Assembly: GCF_004339015.1 (NCBI RefSeq)
Contig: NZ_SMFQ01000004.1
Coordinates: 62,001-126,000, forward strand
DNA length: 64,000 nt
Direction: 5' to 3'
Origin: Cocleimonas flava
Lineage (GTDB): Bacteria > Pseudomonadota > Gammaproteobacteria > Thiotrichales > Thiotrichaceae
The translations under genes and the position numbers were made by a program. Shown here in pieces: positions 17,071 through 26,313 of this stretch. Within the stretch, counting starts at the first letter, position 1. Every line of letters starts with the position of its first letter. The notes under the pieces are model-generated. The model saw only the letters and a list, made by a program, of their open reading frames with translations. It was not told where the DNA came from and ran no database searches.

Positions 17071-18237
17071 ATGGATCGCAGAGATTTTTTAAAATATGCA
17101 GGATTAGTGTCAGCATCTGCATCAGTACCTTTAATAACGCCTGAACTAGCGTTTGGTGCAACCGCTATCGGACAAAACAGAATTGTTGTACTGGTTGAAC
17201 TTGAAGGCGGCAACGACGGTTTCAATACACTGGTGCCTTATACGGATGAACTGTATTACAAATATCGACCAAGAATTGCGATCAAACAACGACAAGTGCT
17301 AACGCTGGATAAAGCCATGGGACTTCACCCACGGATGAAAGCACTGATGCCGACATGGAATGCGGGTGAAATGGCATGGGTACAAGGTGTCGGTTATCCA
17401 AATCCCGTATTATCACATTTTAGATCAATGGATATCTGGGATTCAGCGTCGAATGCCAATCAAGTGATTGAAGCTGGCTGGCTATCTCGCGTCTTACCCA
17501 ATTACAAAAAAGGACTACACGGTGTCGCACTGAATAAGGGACAGGCAAAATTAGGCCCATTGCATGGTAGCCAGTTAACCAGTGTCACCATGCAAAACCC
17601 TAAAACATTTTTAAACCAGATTAAACGCATTCAGGATGTTAGGCCAAGCAATCAAACACCGGCGATTGCACACGTTAGCCAAACACAGCACCAACTCTTT
17701 GGCGTGGGTGAACAGTTGGCAACTAAAATGGGGAATCACCCAAAACGCACTGGCGTGAGCTTTTCCAAAGGTGTCTTCGGCCACAGTCTGGAATCGGTTG
17801 CAGAGATGATTATCAGCGGCGTTGATTCTCCCGTTTACAAAGTCACACAAGATGGATTTGATACACATTCAGGTCAACGCGGCGCACAAGACAACGCTCT
17901 ATACCAAGTAGCGAATGGTCTTGCATCATTTAGACAGGCAATGGTTAAAGCCGGGATCTGGGACAATGTACTGGTCGTCACCTATTCGGAATTTGGCCGA
18001 CGCGCCAAAGAAAACCGCGGCGGTGGCACGGATCATGGCACTGCTTCTGCACAAATGATTTTAGGTGGAAAAGTGCGTGGTGGAATTTATGGCACCCACC
18101 CTAATATGGCGCAGTTAGATGCCAATGGAAATGTCAGACATACCGCAGATTTCAGAGCCATCTACGGCACCTTAGCGCAGCGCTGGTGGAATCAACCCAA
18201 CCCATGGAAAGGAGCTCCGCTGATTCCTTTTGTATAA
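17071..18237 (+). CDS. DUF1501 family Tat-exported protein
   Basis: This 388-residue protein of the DUF1501 family (sulfatase/alkaline-phosphatase-like fold) begins with a twin-arginine signal (MDRRDFLKYAG, cleavage probably near residue 29). Family patterns include VLVELEGGNDGFNTLVP, LHPRMKALMPTWN, DGFDTHSGQ and YSEFGRRAKENRGGGTDHG. Its partner DUF1800 gene lies 137 bases upstream with repeat copy 4 between. Export of a folded, probably metal-containing protein is inferred. The stop is followed by a 47-base convergent gap to the papain-like gene. Confidence 0.93.
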   Translation: MDRRDFLKYAGLVSASASVPLITPELAFGATAIGQNRIVVLVELEGGNDGFNTLVPYTDELYYKYRPRIAIKQRQVLTLDKAMGLHPRMKALMPTWNAGEMAWVQGVGYPNPVLSHFRSMDIWDSASNANQVIEAGWLSRVLPNYKKGLHGVALNKGQAKLGPLHGSQLTSVTMQNPKTFLNQIKRIQDVRPSNQTPAIAHVSQTQHQLFGVGEQLATKMGNHPKRTGVSFSKGVFGHSLESVAEMIISGVDSPVYKVTQDGFDTHSGQRGAQDNALYQVANGLASFRQAMVKAGIWDNVLVVTYSEFGRRAKENRGGGTDHGTASAQMILGGKVRGGIYGTHPNMAQLDANGNVRHTADFRAIYGTLAQRWWNQPNPWKGAPLIPFV

Positions 18238-18284
18238 TGAGCGTACTTAATTAGCGTGTTAAATGAGTGTACTGAATTAAAAAA

Positions 18285-19745
18285 TTAAGCCGTACTCGAC
18301 ACTGTTTTTGAAGAGTAACTCGTTTTTACCAGTTGATGCGCTTGTTCGTTAAGGATTAATTGGTTCACACATCCTGTAAAACCAAATGCAGCAACCACGT
18401 CAAATCCGCGTTGTTGCATCGCCATATCCAGAATATCTTCTGCGGATAGACTAAAGCGACCTGCTCTTTCGATCAATTTGAATGCTATCTTTTTTGAAAT
18501 CTCTGGTTTATCTAAAGGTTCTGTATTTCCTGAAAGTTCTTTATTTCCTGAAGACTCAATTTTTTCTGAGCGCTCACAATCAACCACATCTAATCCATCG
18601 AAAGCACGATAAACCACTTCGGTACAGACGAGCTGATCAGAACGAAAAAAATCAAAGTCAAAGTTATAGCCTTTACCTTCATGACGACTCACTCGTTGTA
18701 ACGCTCTAGCCATTCCCGCTTTATCCAGTCTTGGTCTCAATACAACAAACTCATCAACCTGCAGGGTTTCGGTTAAAGGTCGAAATAACACGCCATCTTT
18801 TTTCGCTTCCAGAGTACGAATTTCACCAACCCAGCGTTCGGCAATATGATCATCCAGTGTTATTCCTAACTGTTGGCGCTCGGCTTCTGTACCTATATAC
18901 AATGCAGCATGTGGCCAGTAACCTGGTAAAAATAAATTACTCGCGACAAAATCATGCCGTGTAATAATCACATCTCCGGGCTTTAATACCGACAGAGCTT
19001 GTTGCAGAATTTCGGCGGTGACGCGTTTGTTTTCACTGTCGCCAATATCAGCGATTACCCGCCCTGCTTTCTCTAAAATGAAAAACGTTGAGAGCTGTTT
19101 GCTTACAGCAAAGCGTCTGGTGATAGCATGGAGTAAATACTTCATCCTCAATTTAATAAACGCACGTTGACTTGGATGTAGATTGGTTTCTAATTCAGAA
19201 AGATTTTTGATCACAGAACCGATCAACTGATCTGATCCAAGACGCACAATATAGTCTCGATTCGAATCCACAAAATTCATCATGTATTGCATTTTTATGG
19301 CATTGTCGGCATCGCTCAATGACTGATAAATATTGGTAAATACTTTACTGCTAATTCTATTTTGCGGTGAGCCTTCATTGATTTTTCGCTGCACCAATTT
19401 ATGCTTAGCCAATACATTGACGAGTAACCGTGCCATCCCTACAACCTGACAGGAAGAGGCATATCCTAATAAGAAATAACGCCAGTCATCCTGCGTTTTA
19501 ACATTGTAGGTATCATCCGAAAAGTGCGATGACATCTCGTTGATAAGCTCCCAAAAGCCATTACGAATGGTGAGATAACGCGAGACTAAAGACCATAAAC
19601 TATCATCCTCTTCAGGCAAAAAATACCCACGAGCGATTGCAGTATCAATAGTGATTTGTTCTGGTTGTTGAGTTTTAAACTCATTTAACGCCTCACTTAA
19701 AGAATCGTAAGCGCGTAAAGAATTGATAAAAGGATGATCTGGCAT
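18285..19745 (-). CDS. YiiX-like permuted papain-fold (C92) amidase domain protein
   Basis: The 486-residue protein has an alpha-helical N-terminal half of no recognised family and a C-terminal YaeF/YiiX-type NlpC/P60-superfamily domain. Visible signatures are LKPGDVIITRHDFVASN and HAALYIGTEAE, which supplies the catalytic-type His, and DQLVCTEVVYRAFDGL, which supplies the Cys. A Ser/Lys/Glu-rich insertion (ESSGNKELSGNTE) contains an in-frame 18-base tandem duplication. No signal peptide is evident. It lies downstream of, and on the same strand as, a periplasmic Rap1a-like gene 85 bases away. Substrate is unknown; papain-like enzymes of this clan cleave peptide, amide or lipid bonds. Confidence 0.8.
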   Translation of the reverse strand: MPDHPFINSLRAYDSLSEALNEFKTQQPEQITIDTAIARGYFLPEEDDSLWSLVSRYLTIRNGFWELINEMSSHFSDDTYNVKTQDDWRYFLLGYASSCQVVGMARLLVNVLAKHKLVQRKINEGSPQNRISSKVFTNIYQSLSDADNAIKMQYMMNFVDSNRDYIVRLGSDQLIGSVIKNLSELETNLHPSQRAFIKLRMKYLLHAITRRFAVSKQLSTFFILEKAGRVIADIGDSENKRVTAEILQQALSVLKPGDVIITRHDFVASNLFLPGYWPHAALYIGTEAERQQLGITLDDHIAERWVGEIRTLEAKKDGVLFRPLTETLQVDEFVVLRPRLDKAGMARALQRVSRHEGKGYNFDFDFFRSDQLVCTEVVYRAFDGLDVVDCERSEKIESSGNKELSGNTEPLDKPEISKKIAFKLIERAGRFSLSAEDILDMAMQQRGFDVVAAFGFTGCVNQLILNEQAHQLVKTSYSSKTVSSTA

Positions 19746-19812
19746 AAGAATAATGCTAAACCTTAAATGCTTTTATGACTATAAATAATAGATAGAACGC
19801 TATTTGATAATT

Positions 19813-19847
19813 CTTTAGCCACCCCCCTACTTATAGGCGTTTTTTTT
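19813..19847 (+). repeat. C6 interspersed repeat, copy 5, overlapping a gene end
   Basis: TTTAGCC, ACCCCCCTACTTATA, GGCG and eight T. Its right arm encodes, on the minus strand, the last codons and stop of the Rap1a-like gene (19831). It is oriented plus between two minus-strand genes, so it cannot be a normal terminator for them in its T-rich direction. Confidence 0.88.
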
Positions 19848-20307
19848 CACAGGGGTAATTTGTCACTAATGTGTGATAAACAAGGTCTCGTGCTAATGGC
19901 GGTTCTTTTAGCTGCTTCCTGGTGGCAAGTTCAGTTACGATTTTTGTTACCACTTGATTCAGTTTAACGGGATCATTCAAACAAAAATCTGCAACATAAG
20001 TGGAACCGTATAATCTCAATTTACCCAGTCTGGTGCGTGCCGCCCTTTCTGAAAAAGTTTCTTTCTCTTTGCCGGTAACGATATTTGAAACAACTAGCTC
20101 GTCGGTGGCAACCGCACCATCAATAAAGCCCTGTATATAACGAATACAAAAAACCGCATCGACACCTTGTGGGTCTTTTTCATAATGCGAACAGTGAGCA
20201 GCAAGTTCCTCAGTCGTTAATGATTCGACAGCCGAAACAGTAGTCGAAGAAAGTAACAAGAAAAGCAGTAAAGACAATAACGAAACACCTAATAAACTTT
20301 GTTTCAT
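19831..20307 (-). CDS. Secreted Rap1a/Tai-like protein
   Basis: The 158-residue product starts at the ATG at 20307, preceded by GGGAG; an in-frame ATG at 20349 lacks support. It has a signal peptide (MKQSLLGVSLLSLLLFLLL, cleaved after VSA) and a helical domain with conserved cysteines: HCSHYEKDP, FCIRYIQGFIDGAV and DFCLNDPVKLNQVV. That pattern is the Rap1a/Tai fold, known for periplasmic immunity proteins against type VI amidase effectors, but the domain also occurs in proteins of other or unknown role. Its C-terminal KKRL is encoded by the arm of a C6 repeat, so the gene end seems to have been reshaped by the repeat. It lies upstream of a papain-fold amidase gene. Confidence 0.75.
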   Translation of the reverse strand: MKQSLLGVSLLSLLLFLLLSSTTVSAVESLTTEELAAHCSHYEKDPQGVDAVFCIRYIQGFIDGAVATDELVVSNIVTGKEKETFSERAARTRLGKLRLYGSTYVADFCLNDPVKLNQVVTKIVTELATRKQLKEPPLARDLVYHTLVTNYPCEKKRL

Positions 20308-20909
20308 TGTAAAACTCCCATATTCGATTTGATCATGTAACACGTGCAATCAATGTAACTGAAAATACGTATTAGATACGACACTTTCTTGATATTTAAT
20401 TCTATTTAAAACAACAATTAATATTTTTTTTCTGTTCCACTATGAATCTATTCATTAGTGGGTGCAATTACGAGTATAACCATATAATCTAGACCTTAAC
20501 TTGATAAATATTCGTTGCTATACAACAAATATCAATCACGTTTGATATTTTGTGGTGATACTAATTTTGCATGAGTGAAAAATTCTTTTTTTCCCTCTGC
20601 CAGTTTTAACACCATGAATAAATTTGCTAGGATTAAGCATCTCTTTTATCTGAATTCTTATAGAAATTTGATAAAAAATCGGTGAAGTTTTATAGAACCC
20701 ATCATTTTTTATTGAAAACTGGTTATAAAATTTATAATTACTTAGAATCAGTAAAGCAAACATGAGAATCCATTGCTATATTTAGATGGATTCTTATGAA
20801 AAAGATGACCAATTAGATAGTTAATAAAAGCTGCGAAAAACATAACAAAACAATAATAAGAAAAAAAAGAAATTAATATATTAGAAATTGCTGGAGACAT
20901 TTAAAGACA
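20308..20909. other. Divergent region between Rap1a-like gene and mrp operon
   Basis: These 602 AT-rich bases contain no convincing gene; a 75-codon open frame at 20536-20763 has no ribosome-binding site or family. Two inverted repeats stand out. CCACTA-TGAAT pairs with ATTCA-T-TAGTGG at 20437-20461. AATATCAA and TTGATATT lie at 20528-20549 with a six-base spacer. Either could be an operator for the antiporter operon, but no regulator is named by the sequence. Confidence 0.5.
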
Positions 20910-21395
20910 ATGCCATACCGTTATCTATTGATTATCGGACTCACTATTTTTTGGTTACTGCTATCCGGGTACTGGACTAACCCACTGATTCTAGCACTTG
21001 GCGCTGCCTCCGTGGCACTCGCTACTTGGATGGCTATGCGTATTGAAAAAAAGTACGCGTTTAAAGATAAAGGTGTTGCCATGCTTCTGCGACAGCACAC
21101 ATTCTGGCCGTGGATATTCACAGAAATCATCAAATCGAACATCTCTGTTTTGAAATGCATCTGGATGCCTAAAACCTATCCAATTTCCCCCATTATTCGT
21201 CAACTTAAAATGCAACCACAATCACGCATTGCCAGAACGCTGTACGCGAATTCAATAACACTTACCCCGGGCACTGTGTCTGTCGAGGTAAGAGATCAGG
21301 AAGTACTGGTCTACGCCTTATTAGAAGAAGCGATGGAAGATTTAGAAGGCGGTGAAATGGGTAAACGCGTACATAAATTAGAAGGTGATAATTAA
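20910..21395 (+). CDS. mrpE: Mrp-type Na+/H+ antiporter subunit E
   Basis: This is subunit E of the multisubunit cation/proton antiporter, 161 residues, with two N-terminal helices and a cytoplasmic domain. Family patterns LSGYWTNPLILALGAASV, KSNISVLKCIWMP and ANSITLTPGTVSVEV are present. It is the first gene of a tightly packed nine-gene operon; its stop overlaps the next ATG by one base (TAATG). GGAG lies 13 bases before the ATG, which is rather distant. Confidence 0.94.
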   Translation: MPYRYLLIIGLTIFWLLLSGYWTNPLILALGAASVALATWMAMRIEKKYAFKDKGVAMLLRQHTFWPWIFTEIIKSNISVLKCIWMPKTYPISPIIRQLKMQPQSRIARTLYANSITLTPGTVSVEVRDQEVLVYALLEEAMEDLEGGEMGKRVHKLEGDN

Positions 21396-21667
21396 TGTTT
21401 GCAGTAACCTGTCTTGCAATTTTAGTAGTCATGGGAATCGCACTTGCACGTGCTTTCATCGGACCTACAATTTACGACCGCATTCTAGCCGTTAATATGT
21501 TTGGTACTAAAACGGTATTGTTTATCGCGGTTTATGGCTTCCTCACCGAACGACCAGAATTCCTGGATATTGCTCTTATTTATGCGTTGATCAACTTTGT
21601 CGGCGTCATTGTCGTACTCAAGTTTGTTGAACGTTACCCACCATCATCTGCCCACAGCGACGAGTAA
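21395..21667 (+). CDS. mrpF: Mrp-type antiporter subunit F
   Basis: This 90-residue subunit F has three helices. The conserved RAFIGPTIYDRILAVNMFGTK and FLDIALIYALINFVGVIV identify the family. It overlaps mrpE by one base and ends 6 bases before mrpG, which indicates translational coupling. Confidence 0.94.
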   Translation: MFAVTCLAILVVMGIALARAFIGPTIYDRILAVNMFGTKTVLFIAVYGFLTERPEFLDIALIYALINFVGVIVVLKFVERYPPSSAHSDE

Positions 21668-21673
21668 ACTACT

Positions 21674-22012
21674 ATGGCTTTTATCATTGATGCCCTGAGT
21701 TGGGCTTGTCTTATTTTGGGTAGCTTTCTAGGAATTAGTGGCGCTATCGGTATTTTCAGCTTTAAAGAATTCTACAGTCGAGTTCAGGCTGCCAGTGTTA
21801 CAGACACTTTATGCGTTTTCTTTATTATGCTGGGCTTGATCTTACAAGCAGGCTTTACGCTTATTTCTGTAAAACTTATTTTAGCTGTATTTTTACTCTG
21901 GTTAACAGGGCCATTAGCAACACATGCGCTGGTTCGTTCGGCTTATCTCACTGGTTTAAAACCCAAGCTATCAATCACTCGTAAGGAAGCAGCAAAACGA
22001 GGTCAGTCATGA
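21674..22012 (+). CDS. mrpG: Mrp-type antiporter subunit G
   Basis: The 112-residue subunit G has three helices and the family motif FKEFYSRVQAASVTDTLC followed by LTGPLATHALVRSAY. It ends in an ATGA overlap with the next gene at 22009. Confidence 0.93.
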   Translation: MAFIIDALSWACLILGSFLGISGAIGIFSFKEFYSRVQAASVTDTLCVFFIMLGLILQAGFTLISVKLILAVFLLWLTGPLATHALVRSAYLTGLKPKLSITRKEAAKRGQS

Positions 22013-22992
22013 GCAATATTAATCTTCTGATTGATGTCGTTTTACTGGCGATGCTGGTCTTAACCACAATTGCCATCGTTCGAATAGAAAGCTTATTTGC
22101 TATCGTCATGCTCACGGGCGTGTTCTCTTTACTAGCAGCGAATATCTTTATCATTTTAGATGCTGTTGATGTGGCTTTTACCGAAGCCGCTGTAGGTGCT
22201 GGTATTTCAACCGTATTAATGCTGGCAACTATCGGTATCACAGGATACGAACAAAAACGAAGGCGGAAAATTAGCTGGGTCGCACCACTGATAGTGGTGA
22301 CAATTACCGGTGCTGTACTGGTTTACGGCACATTGGATATGCCTGCTTTTACTGACCCGGAAGCACCGATACATACTCATGTTGCACCACGTTATATAAA
22401 CGAATCACCCACTGAAGTTGGCATACCTAATATGGTTACTTCAGTACTCGCAAGCTATCGTGGCTATGACACCATGGGCGAGGTGATTGTTGTCTTTGCT
22501 GCCTTGATTGGGGTGTTATCACTGATCGGTATTCGCGAGCATAAAGGTGATCCGAAGCATCTCGAACCGCCTGCACGTCCTGTTTTACAGGTCATGTCCA
22601 AATTTATGATTCCTTTTATTATCTTGTTTGCCCTGTATGTGCAATTCCATGGAGATTTTGGTCCTGGAGGTGGCTTCCAGGCAGGCGTCATCTTTGCCGT
22701 TGCAATCATTCTTTATGCATTGACGTTTAGCCAACAAGACGCCATGGATCTGGCCCCTCCTCGCATACTCAAACGCTTAGCCTCACTCGGTGTACTCATA
22801 TATGGCGGAACCGGTGTGGTCTCGATGCTAAAAGGTGGCAATTTCCTTGATTACAATGTACTTGCACACGACCCTGTACACGGTCAGCACTACGGTATTC
22901 TTGTGATCGAATTTGGCGTCGGACTGACAGTGGCTTGTGTAATGATGCTAATATTTTTTGCCTTTATTAGTCGAGGAGACAGAAACCCATGA
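22009..22992 (+). CDS. Fused DUF4040-MnhB antiporter subunit (MrpA tail plus MrpB)
   Basis: This 327-residue protein joins parts that elsewhere are separate or belong to the MrpA C-terminus. An N-terminal DUF4040-like region (residues about 1-80, with AFTEAAVGAGISTVLML) is followed by an MbhE-like stretch (NMVTSVLASYRGYDTMGEV) and an MnhB domain (from about 195, with FHGDFGPGGGFQAGVIFA and HYGILVIEFGVGLTV). MrpA is therefore split here: its large antiporter part is one of the later genes and its tail is fused to MrpB. It has four-base overlaps with both neighbours. Confidence 0.9.
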   Translation: MSNINLLIDVVLLAMLVLTTIAIVRIESLFAIVMLTGVFSLLAANIFIILDAVDVAFTEAAVGAGISTVLMLATIGITGYEQKRRRKISWVAPLIVVTITGAVLVYGTLDMPAFTDPEAPIHTHVAPRYINESPTEVGIPNMVTSVLASYRGYDTMGEVIVVFAALIGVLSLIGIREHKGDPKHLEPPARPVLQVMSKFMIPFIILFALYVQFHGDFGPGGGFQAGVIFAVAIILYALTFSQQDAMDLAPPRILKRLASLGVLIYGGTGVVSMLKGGNFLDYNVLAHDPVHGQHYGILVIEFGVGLTVACVMMLIFFAFISRGDRNP

Positions 22993-23357
22993 TGAGTTTA
23001 GATCTTTATAACTACTGGGTGGTTATTTTCCTCATGATGGCTGGCTTTTATATGTTAATCGCCAGCAATCATTTAATCAGAAAAATTATTGGTTTAAATA
23101 TCTTTCAGACATCTGTCTTCATGCTTTATATATCACTCGGCAAAGTTGCTGGTGGCACCGCACCAATTGCGGCAGAAGGTATTGATACTTATTCCAATCC
23201 ACTTCCGCACGTTTTGATTCTGACAGCCATTGTTGTTGGTATTTCTACAACATCTCTGGCATTAGCCTTAGTTATTCGGATAAAAGAATCCTATGACACT
23301 GTTCAGGAAGATGAAATACTCGAACTCGATAGTATTGCAGATGAGGAAGGATCGTAA
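22989..23357 (+). CDS. mrpC: Mrp-type antiporter subunit C
   Basis: This 122-residue NuoK-like subunit has three helices (residues about 8-110). GFYMLIASNHLIRKIIGLNIFQTSVF and DPLPHVLILTAIVVG-like sequence (here SNPLPHVLILTAIVVG) are diagnostic. Two adjacent ATG codons leave the start ambiguous by one or two codons. It is coupled to the upstream gene through an ATGA overlap. Confidence 0.92.
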   Translation: MMSLDLYNYWVVIFLMMAGFYMLIASNHLIRKIIGLNIFQTSVFMLYISLGKVAGGTAPIAAEGIDTYSNPLPHVLILTAIVVGISTTSLALALVIRIKESYDTVQEDEILELDSIADEEGS

Positions 23358-23359
23358 GT

Positions 23360-24844
23360 ATGATCAATGAACACTTGCCTGCCCTTCAGGTCGTCGTTCC
23401 GCTACTCGCTGCGCCAATTTGTTTTCTTATACCGAATAAACGATTATCGTGGTTATTTGCGACGCTCGTTAGTTGGTTAAGTTTTGCCATGGCTATTCTA
23501 TTAGTCATCGCGGTCAACGACGGAACCATCCTTCACTACGAATTTGGTGGCTGGGCGCCACCTTGGGGAATCGAATATAAAGTCGATATTTTCAATAGCT
23601 ATGTGTTACTCATTGTAACGGCTATAGGTGCCGCTGTTTTTCCGTACAGCTGGAAAAGTATTCAGAAAGAAATACCTGAGACGCACCATCGGATTTACTT
23701 TACCGCAATGCTGTTATGTCTCGCAGGCTTGTTAGGCATGACCATAACCGGTGATGCCTTTAACCTGTTTGTACTGTTAGAGATTTCTTCACTATCCAGT
23801 TACACCTTGATCAGTCTGGGGCGTGATCGCCGCGCACTTACGGCATCGTTCCAATACCTAATCATGGGAACAATTGGTGCCACCTTCATTTTGATCGGTG
23901 TAGGTTTATTGTATGCCTTAACCGGCACTTTAAATATGGCAGATCTGGCATCGCGAATTCCTGCATTAGAAGGCTCTCGTACTTTGGAAGCGGCATTTGC
24001 TTTCCTGATTCTCGGCTTTGGTTTAAAGCTCGCCATGTTCCCACTGCATTTGTGGCTGCCTAATGCTTACTCTTATGCGCCATCATCTGTGTCTGCATTT
24101 ATCGGTGCAACAGCAACTAAGGTTGCCATTTATGCCTTGCTGCGTTTCTTGTACACCGTATTTGGTTCCAGCTTTAGTTTCGATTATATGCAGGTTCACT
24201 GGTTATTAATGCCTTTGGCAATTGCCTCATTCATGTTTGCGTCGATAGTCGCCATTTTTCAGGATGGTATCAAACGTCTGCTGGCTTACTCATCAGTGGC
24301 ACAGATCGGTTATATCTTATTAGGCATTTCTTTAGTAAATGTCACAGGTTTAACCGCGGCCTTGTTACACATGTTCAATCACGCCCTAATGAAAGGTGGA
24401 TTGTTCCTGGCGCTGGGTGCGATCGCTTATCGAATAGGCAGTACCCGAGTACAGAGTATCGCCGGCATAGGACAAGCAATGCCCTATACCATGGCCGCAT
24501 TTGTCATTGGATCGTTAAGCCTTATTGGCGTACCGCTGACAGTTGGTTTTATCTCCAAGTGGTATTTGATACTCGCCACATTAGAAAAAGGTTACTGGCC
24601 ACTCACTGTGCTGATTATTATTTCTTCCTTATTGGCAGTTGTATATACATGGCGCGTCATAGAAACGGCTTACTTTCAAGAAAGGCCTGCGGGAGCGCCT
24701 GCAGTTAAAGAAGCCCCTCTCAGTCTTTTAATTCCGACGTGGGTAGTTATTCTGGCAAACTTATATTTTGGTATTAATTCTTCATTAAGTACTGACCTTG
24801 CATCACATGCCGCATTACTACTATTTGGAGGAAGTCTCTTATGA
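23360..24844 (+). CDS. mrpD: Mrp-type antiporter subunit D (NuoL/M/N-like), first copy
   Basis: This 494-residue, about 14-helix proton-translocating subunit belongs to the NuoL/M/N family. Key charged residues lie in FVLLEISSLSSYTL (Glu), KLAMFPLHLWLPNAY (Lys) and MFNHALMKGGLFLALG (His and Lys). It follows mrpC by 2 bases. Together with the next large gene it forms a tandem pair of related antiporter-like subunits. Confidence 0.93.
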   Translation: MINEHLPALQVVVPLLAAPICFLIPNKRLSWLFATLVSWLSFAMAILLVIAVNDGTILHYEFGGWAPPWGIEYKVDIFNSYVLLIVTAIGAAVFPYSWKSIQKEIPETHHRIYFTAMLLCLAGLLGMTITGDAFNLFVLLEISSLSSYTLISLGRDRRALTASFQYLIMGTIGATFILIGVGLLYALTGTLNMADLASRIPALEGSRTLEAAFAFLILGFGLKLAMFPLHLWLPNAYSYAPSSVSAFIGATATKVAIYALLRFLYTVFGSSFSFDYMQVHWLLMPLAIASFMFASIVAIFQDGIKRLLAYSSVAQIGYILLGISLVNVTGLTAALLHMFNHALMKGGLFLALGAIAYRIGSTRVQSIAGIGQAMPYTMAAFVIGSLSLIGVPLTVGFISKWYLILATLEKGYWPLTVLIIISSLLAVVYTWRVIETAYFQERPAGAPAVKEAPLSLLIPTWVVILANLYFGINSSLSTDLASHAALLLFGGSLL

Positions 24845-26313
24845 TGGGATTGACACCAAATGACTTAATTGTACTTGCTTTATGCATTCCACTTTTTACG
24901 GCTGCGGGGATTTTTCTTGCAGATAAAAATCCGAATGTGCGTGAAGGAATCACACTGGTTGGTTCTGTATTACTATTCATTACGATAGTCGCTTTAACAC
25001 CGCATATACTCGATGGCGAACGACCTAACTTAAAGTTGATCGAAATATTACCCGGTCTTGAAATCAGTTTTACGGTTGAACCACTCGGGATGATATTTGC
25101 ACTGGTCGCAGCTACTCTTTGGCCGATTAATTCCTTGTATTCAATTGGCTATATGCGCACCAATAATGAACGCAAACAAACGCGATTCTATATCTTTTTT
25201 GCCATAGCATTATCATCTGTCATGGCAATCGCATTCGCGGGCAATTTGCTGACCTTATTTATATTTTATGAAGTACTAACGCTTTCAACCTACCCGCTGG
25301 TGACACATGCAGGAACGGAAAAAGCACGAAATGCTGGTCGCGTATACCTGGGCATATTAATCAGTACATCCATAGGTCTATTACTCCCTGCTATTATCTG
25401 GGTATGGTATGCCGCTGGTACGACTGATTTTAAAGCGGGTGGTATTTTAACCGGTCAAATTAGTGGTCCTTTACTGACACTTCTTGCCGCATTATTTATA
25501 TTTGGTATCGGTAAAGCCGCTGTCATGCCTACGCATCGCTGGTTACCTGCTGCCATGGTTGCACCGACGCCTGTCAGTGCCTTACTGCATGCTGTGGCGG
25601 TTGTGAAAGCCGGTGTATTTAGTGTTGTAAAAGTTGTGGCCTATATTTTTGGTTTAGACCTGCTAGCAACTGCACCAGGCATTGAATGGTTACTTTATAT
25701 CGCCTGCTTCACCGTAGTTGCGGCATCAATCGTTGCTTTGCAACAAGACAACCTGAAAAAACGTCTCGCTTACTCAACGATTAGCCAATTATCCTATGTG
25801 GTGATGGGAGCAATGATACTTGCACCGCTTTCACTCATCGGTGCTGCGCTTCATATTGCCGTTCATGCCTTTGGGAAAATCACGCTGTTCTTTGCCGCTG
25901 GTTCTATCTATACCGCCAGCAAAAAAACCAATGTAAGTCAGCTAAACGGCATTGGTCGGAGAATGCCGTGGACTATGACAGCATTCAGCATCGGTGCTTT
26001 GTCAATGATTGCATTGCCTCCTGCGGCAGGCTTCTTGTCTAAGTGGTATTTACTATTGGGCGCAAGTCAGCAACAGCAGTACATTGCGATGGCAGTTATC
26101 GTCATGTCTACACTTTTGAATGCTGCCTATTTCGTTCCTGTCATATATGCAGCCTTCCTTAAAACCGAAGACCCTGTTCAAGAACGCGACCACAAAGAAG
26201 CACCGCTACCGATGGTAGTCGCATTAACAATGACTGCTGCAGCAACTCTATTATTATTCTTATTCCCTGGCCTTGCTTTAGAGCTTGCCAAAGCCGTTGG
26301 AGTACCTGTTTGA
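24841..26313 (+). CDS. NuoL/M/N-like antiporter subunit, second copy
   Basis: This 490-residue polytopic subunit is of the same family as its upstream neighbour but clearly diverged. Signatures are TLFIFYEVLTLSTYPLVTHAG, GIGKAAVMPTHRWLPAAM and HIAVHAFGKITLFFAAG. An ATGA overlap couples it to mrpD. Standard Mrp complexes have two subunits of this family (A and D); this operon has three, as in some Mbh/Mrp-like clusters of deep-branching or sulfur-oxidising bacteria. Confidence 0.9.
   Translation: MMGLTPNDLIVLALCIPLFTAAGIFLADKNPNVREGITLVGSVLLFITIVALTPHILDGERPNLKLIEILPGLEISFTVEPLGMIFALVAATLWPINSLYSIGYMRTNNERKQTRFYIFFAIALSSVMAIAFAGNLLTLFIFYEVLTLSTYPLVTHAGTEKARNAGRVYLGILISTSIGLLLPAIIWVWYAAGTTDFKAGGILTGQISGPLLTLLAALFIFGIGKAAVMPTHRWLPAAMVAPTPVSALLHAVAVVKAGVFSVVKVVAYIFGLDLLATAPGIEWLLYIACFTVVAASIVALQQDNLKKRLAYSTISQLSYVVMGAMILAPLSLIGAALHIAVHAFGKITLFFAAGSIYTASKKTNVSQLNGIGRRMPWTMTAFSIGALSMIALPPAAGFLSKWYLLLGASQQQQYIAMAVIVMSTLLNAAYFVPVIYAAFLKTEDPVQERDHKEAPLPMVVALTMTAAATLLLFLFPGLALELAKAVGVPV

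Noticed and set aside
20536-20763. 75-codon minus-strand open frame upstream of the mrp operon
   Set aside because: Composition is that of AT-rich non-coding DNA, no ribosome-binding site and no recognised motif.
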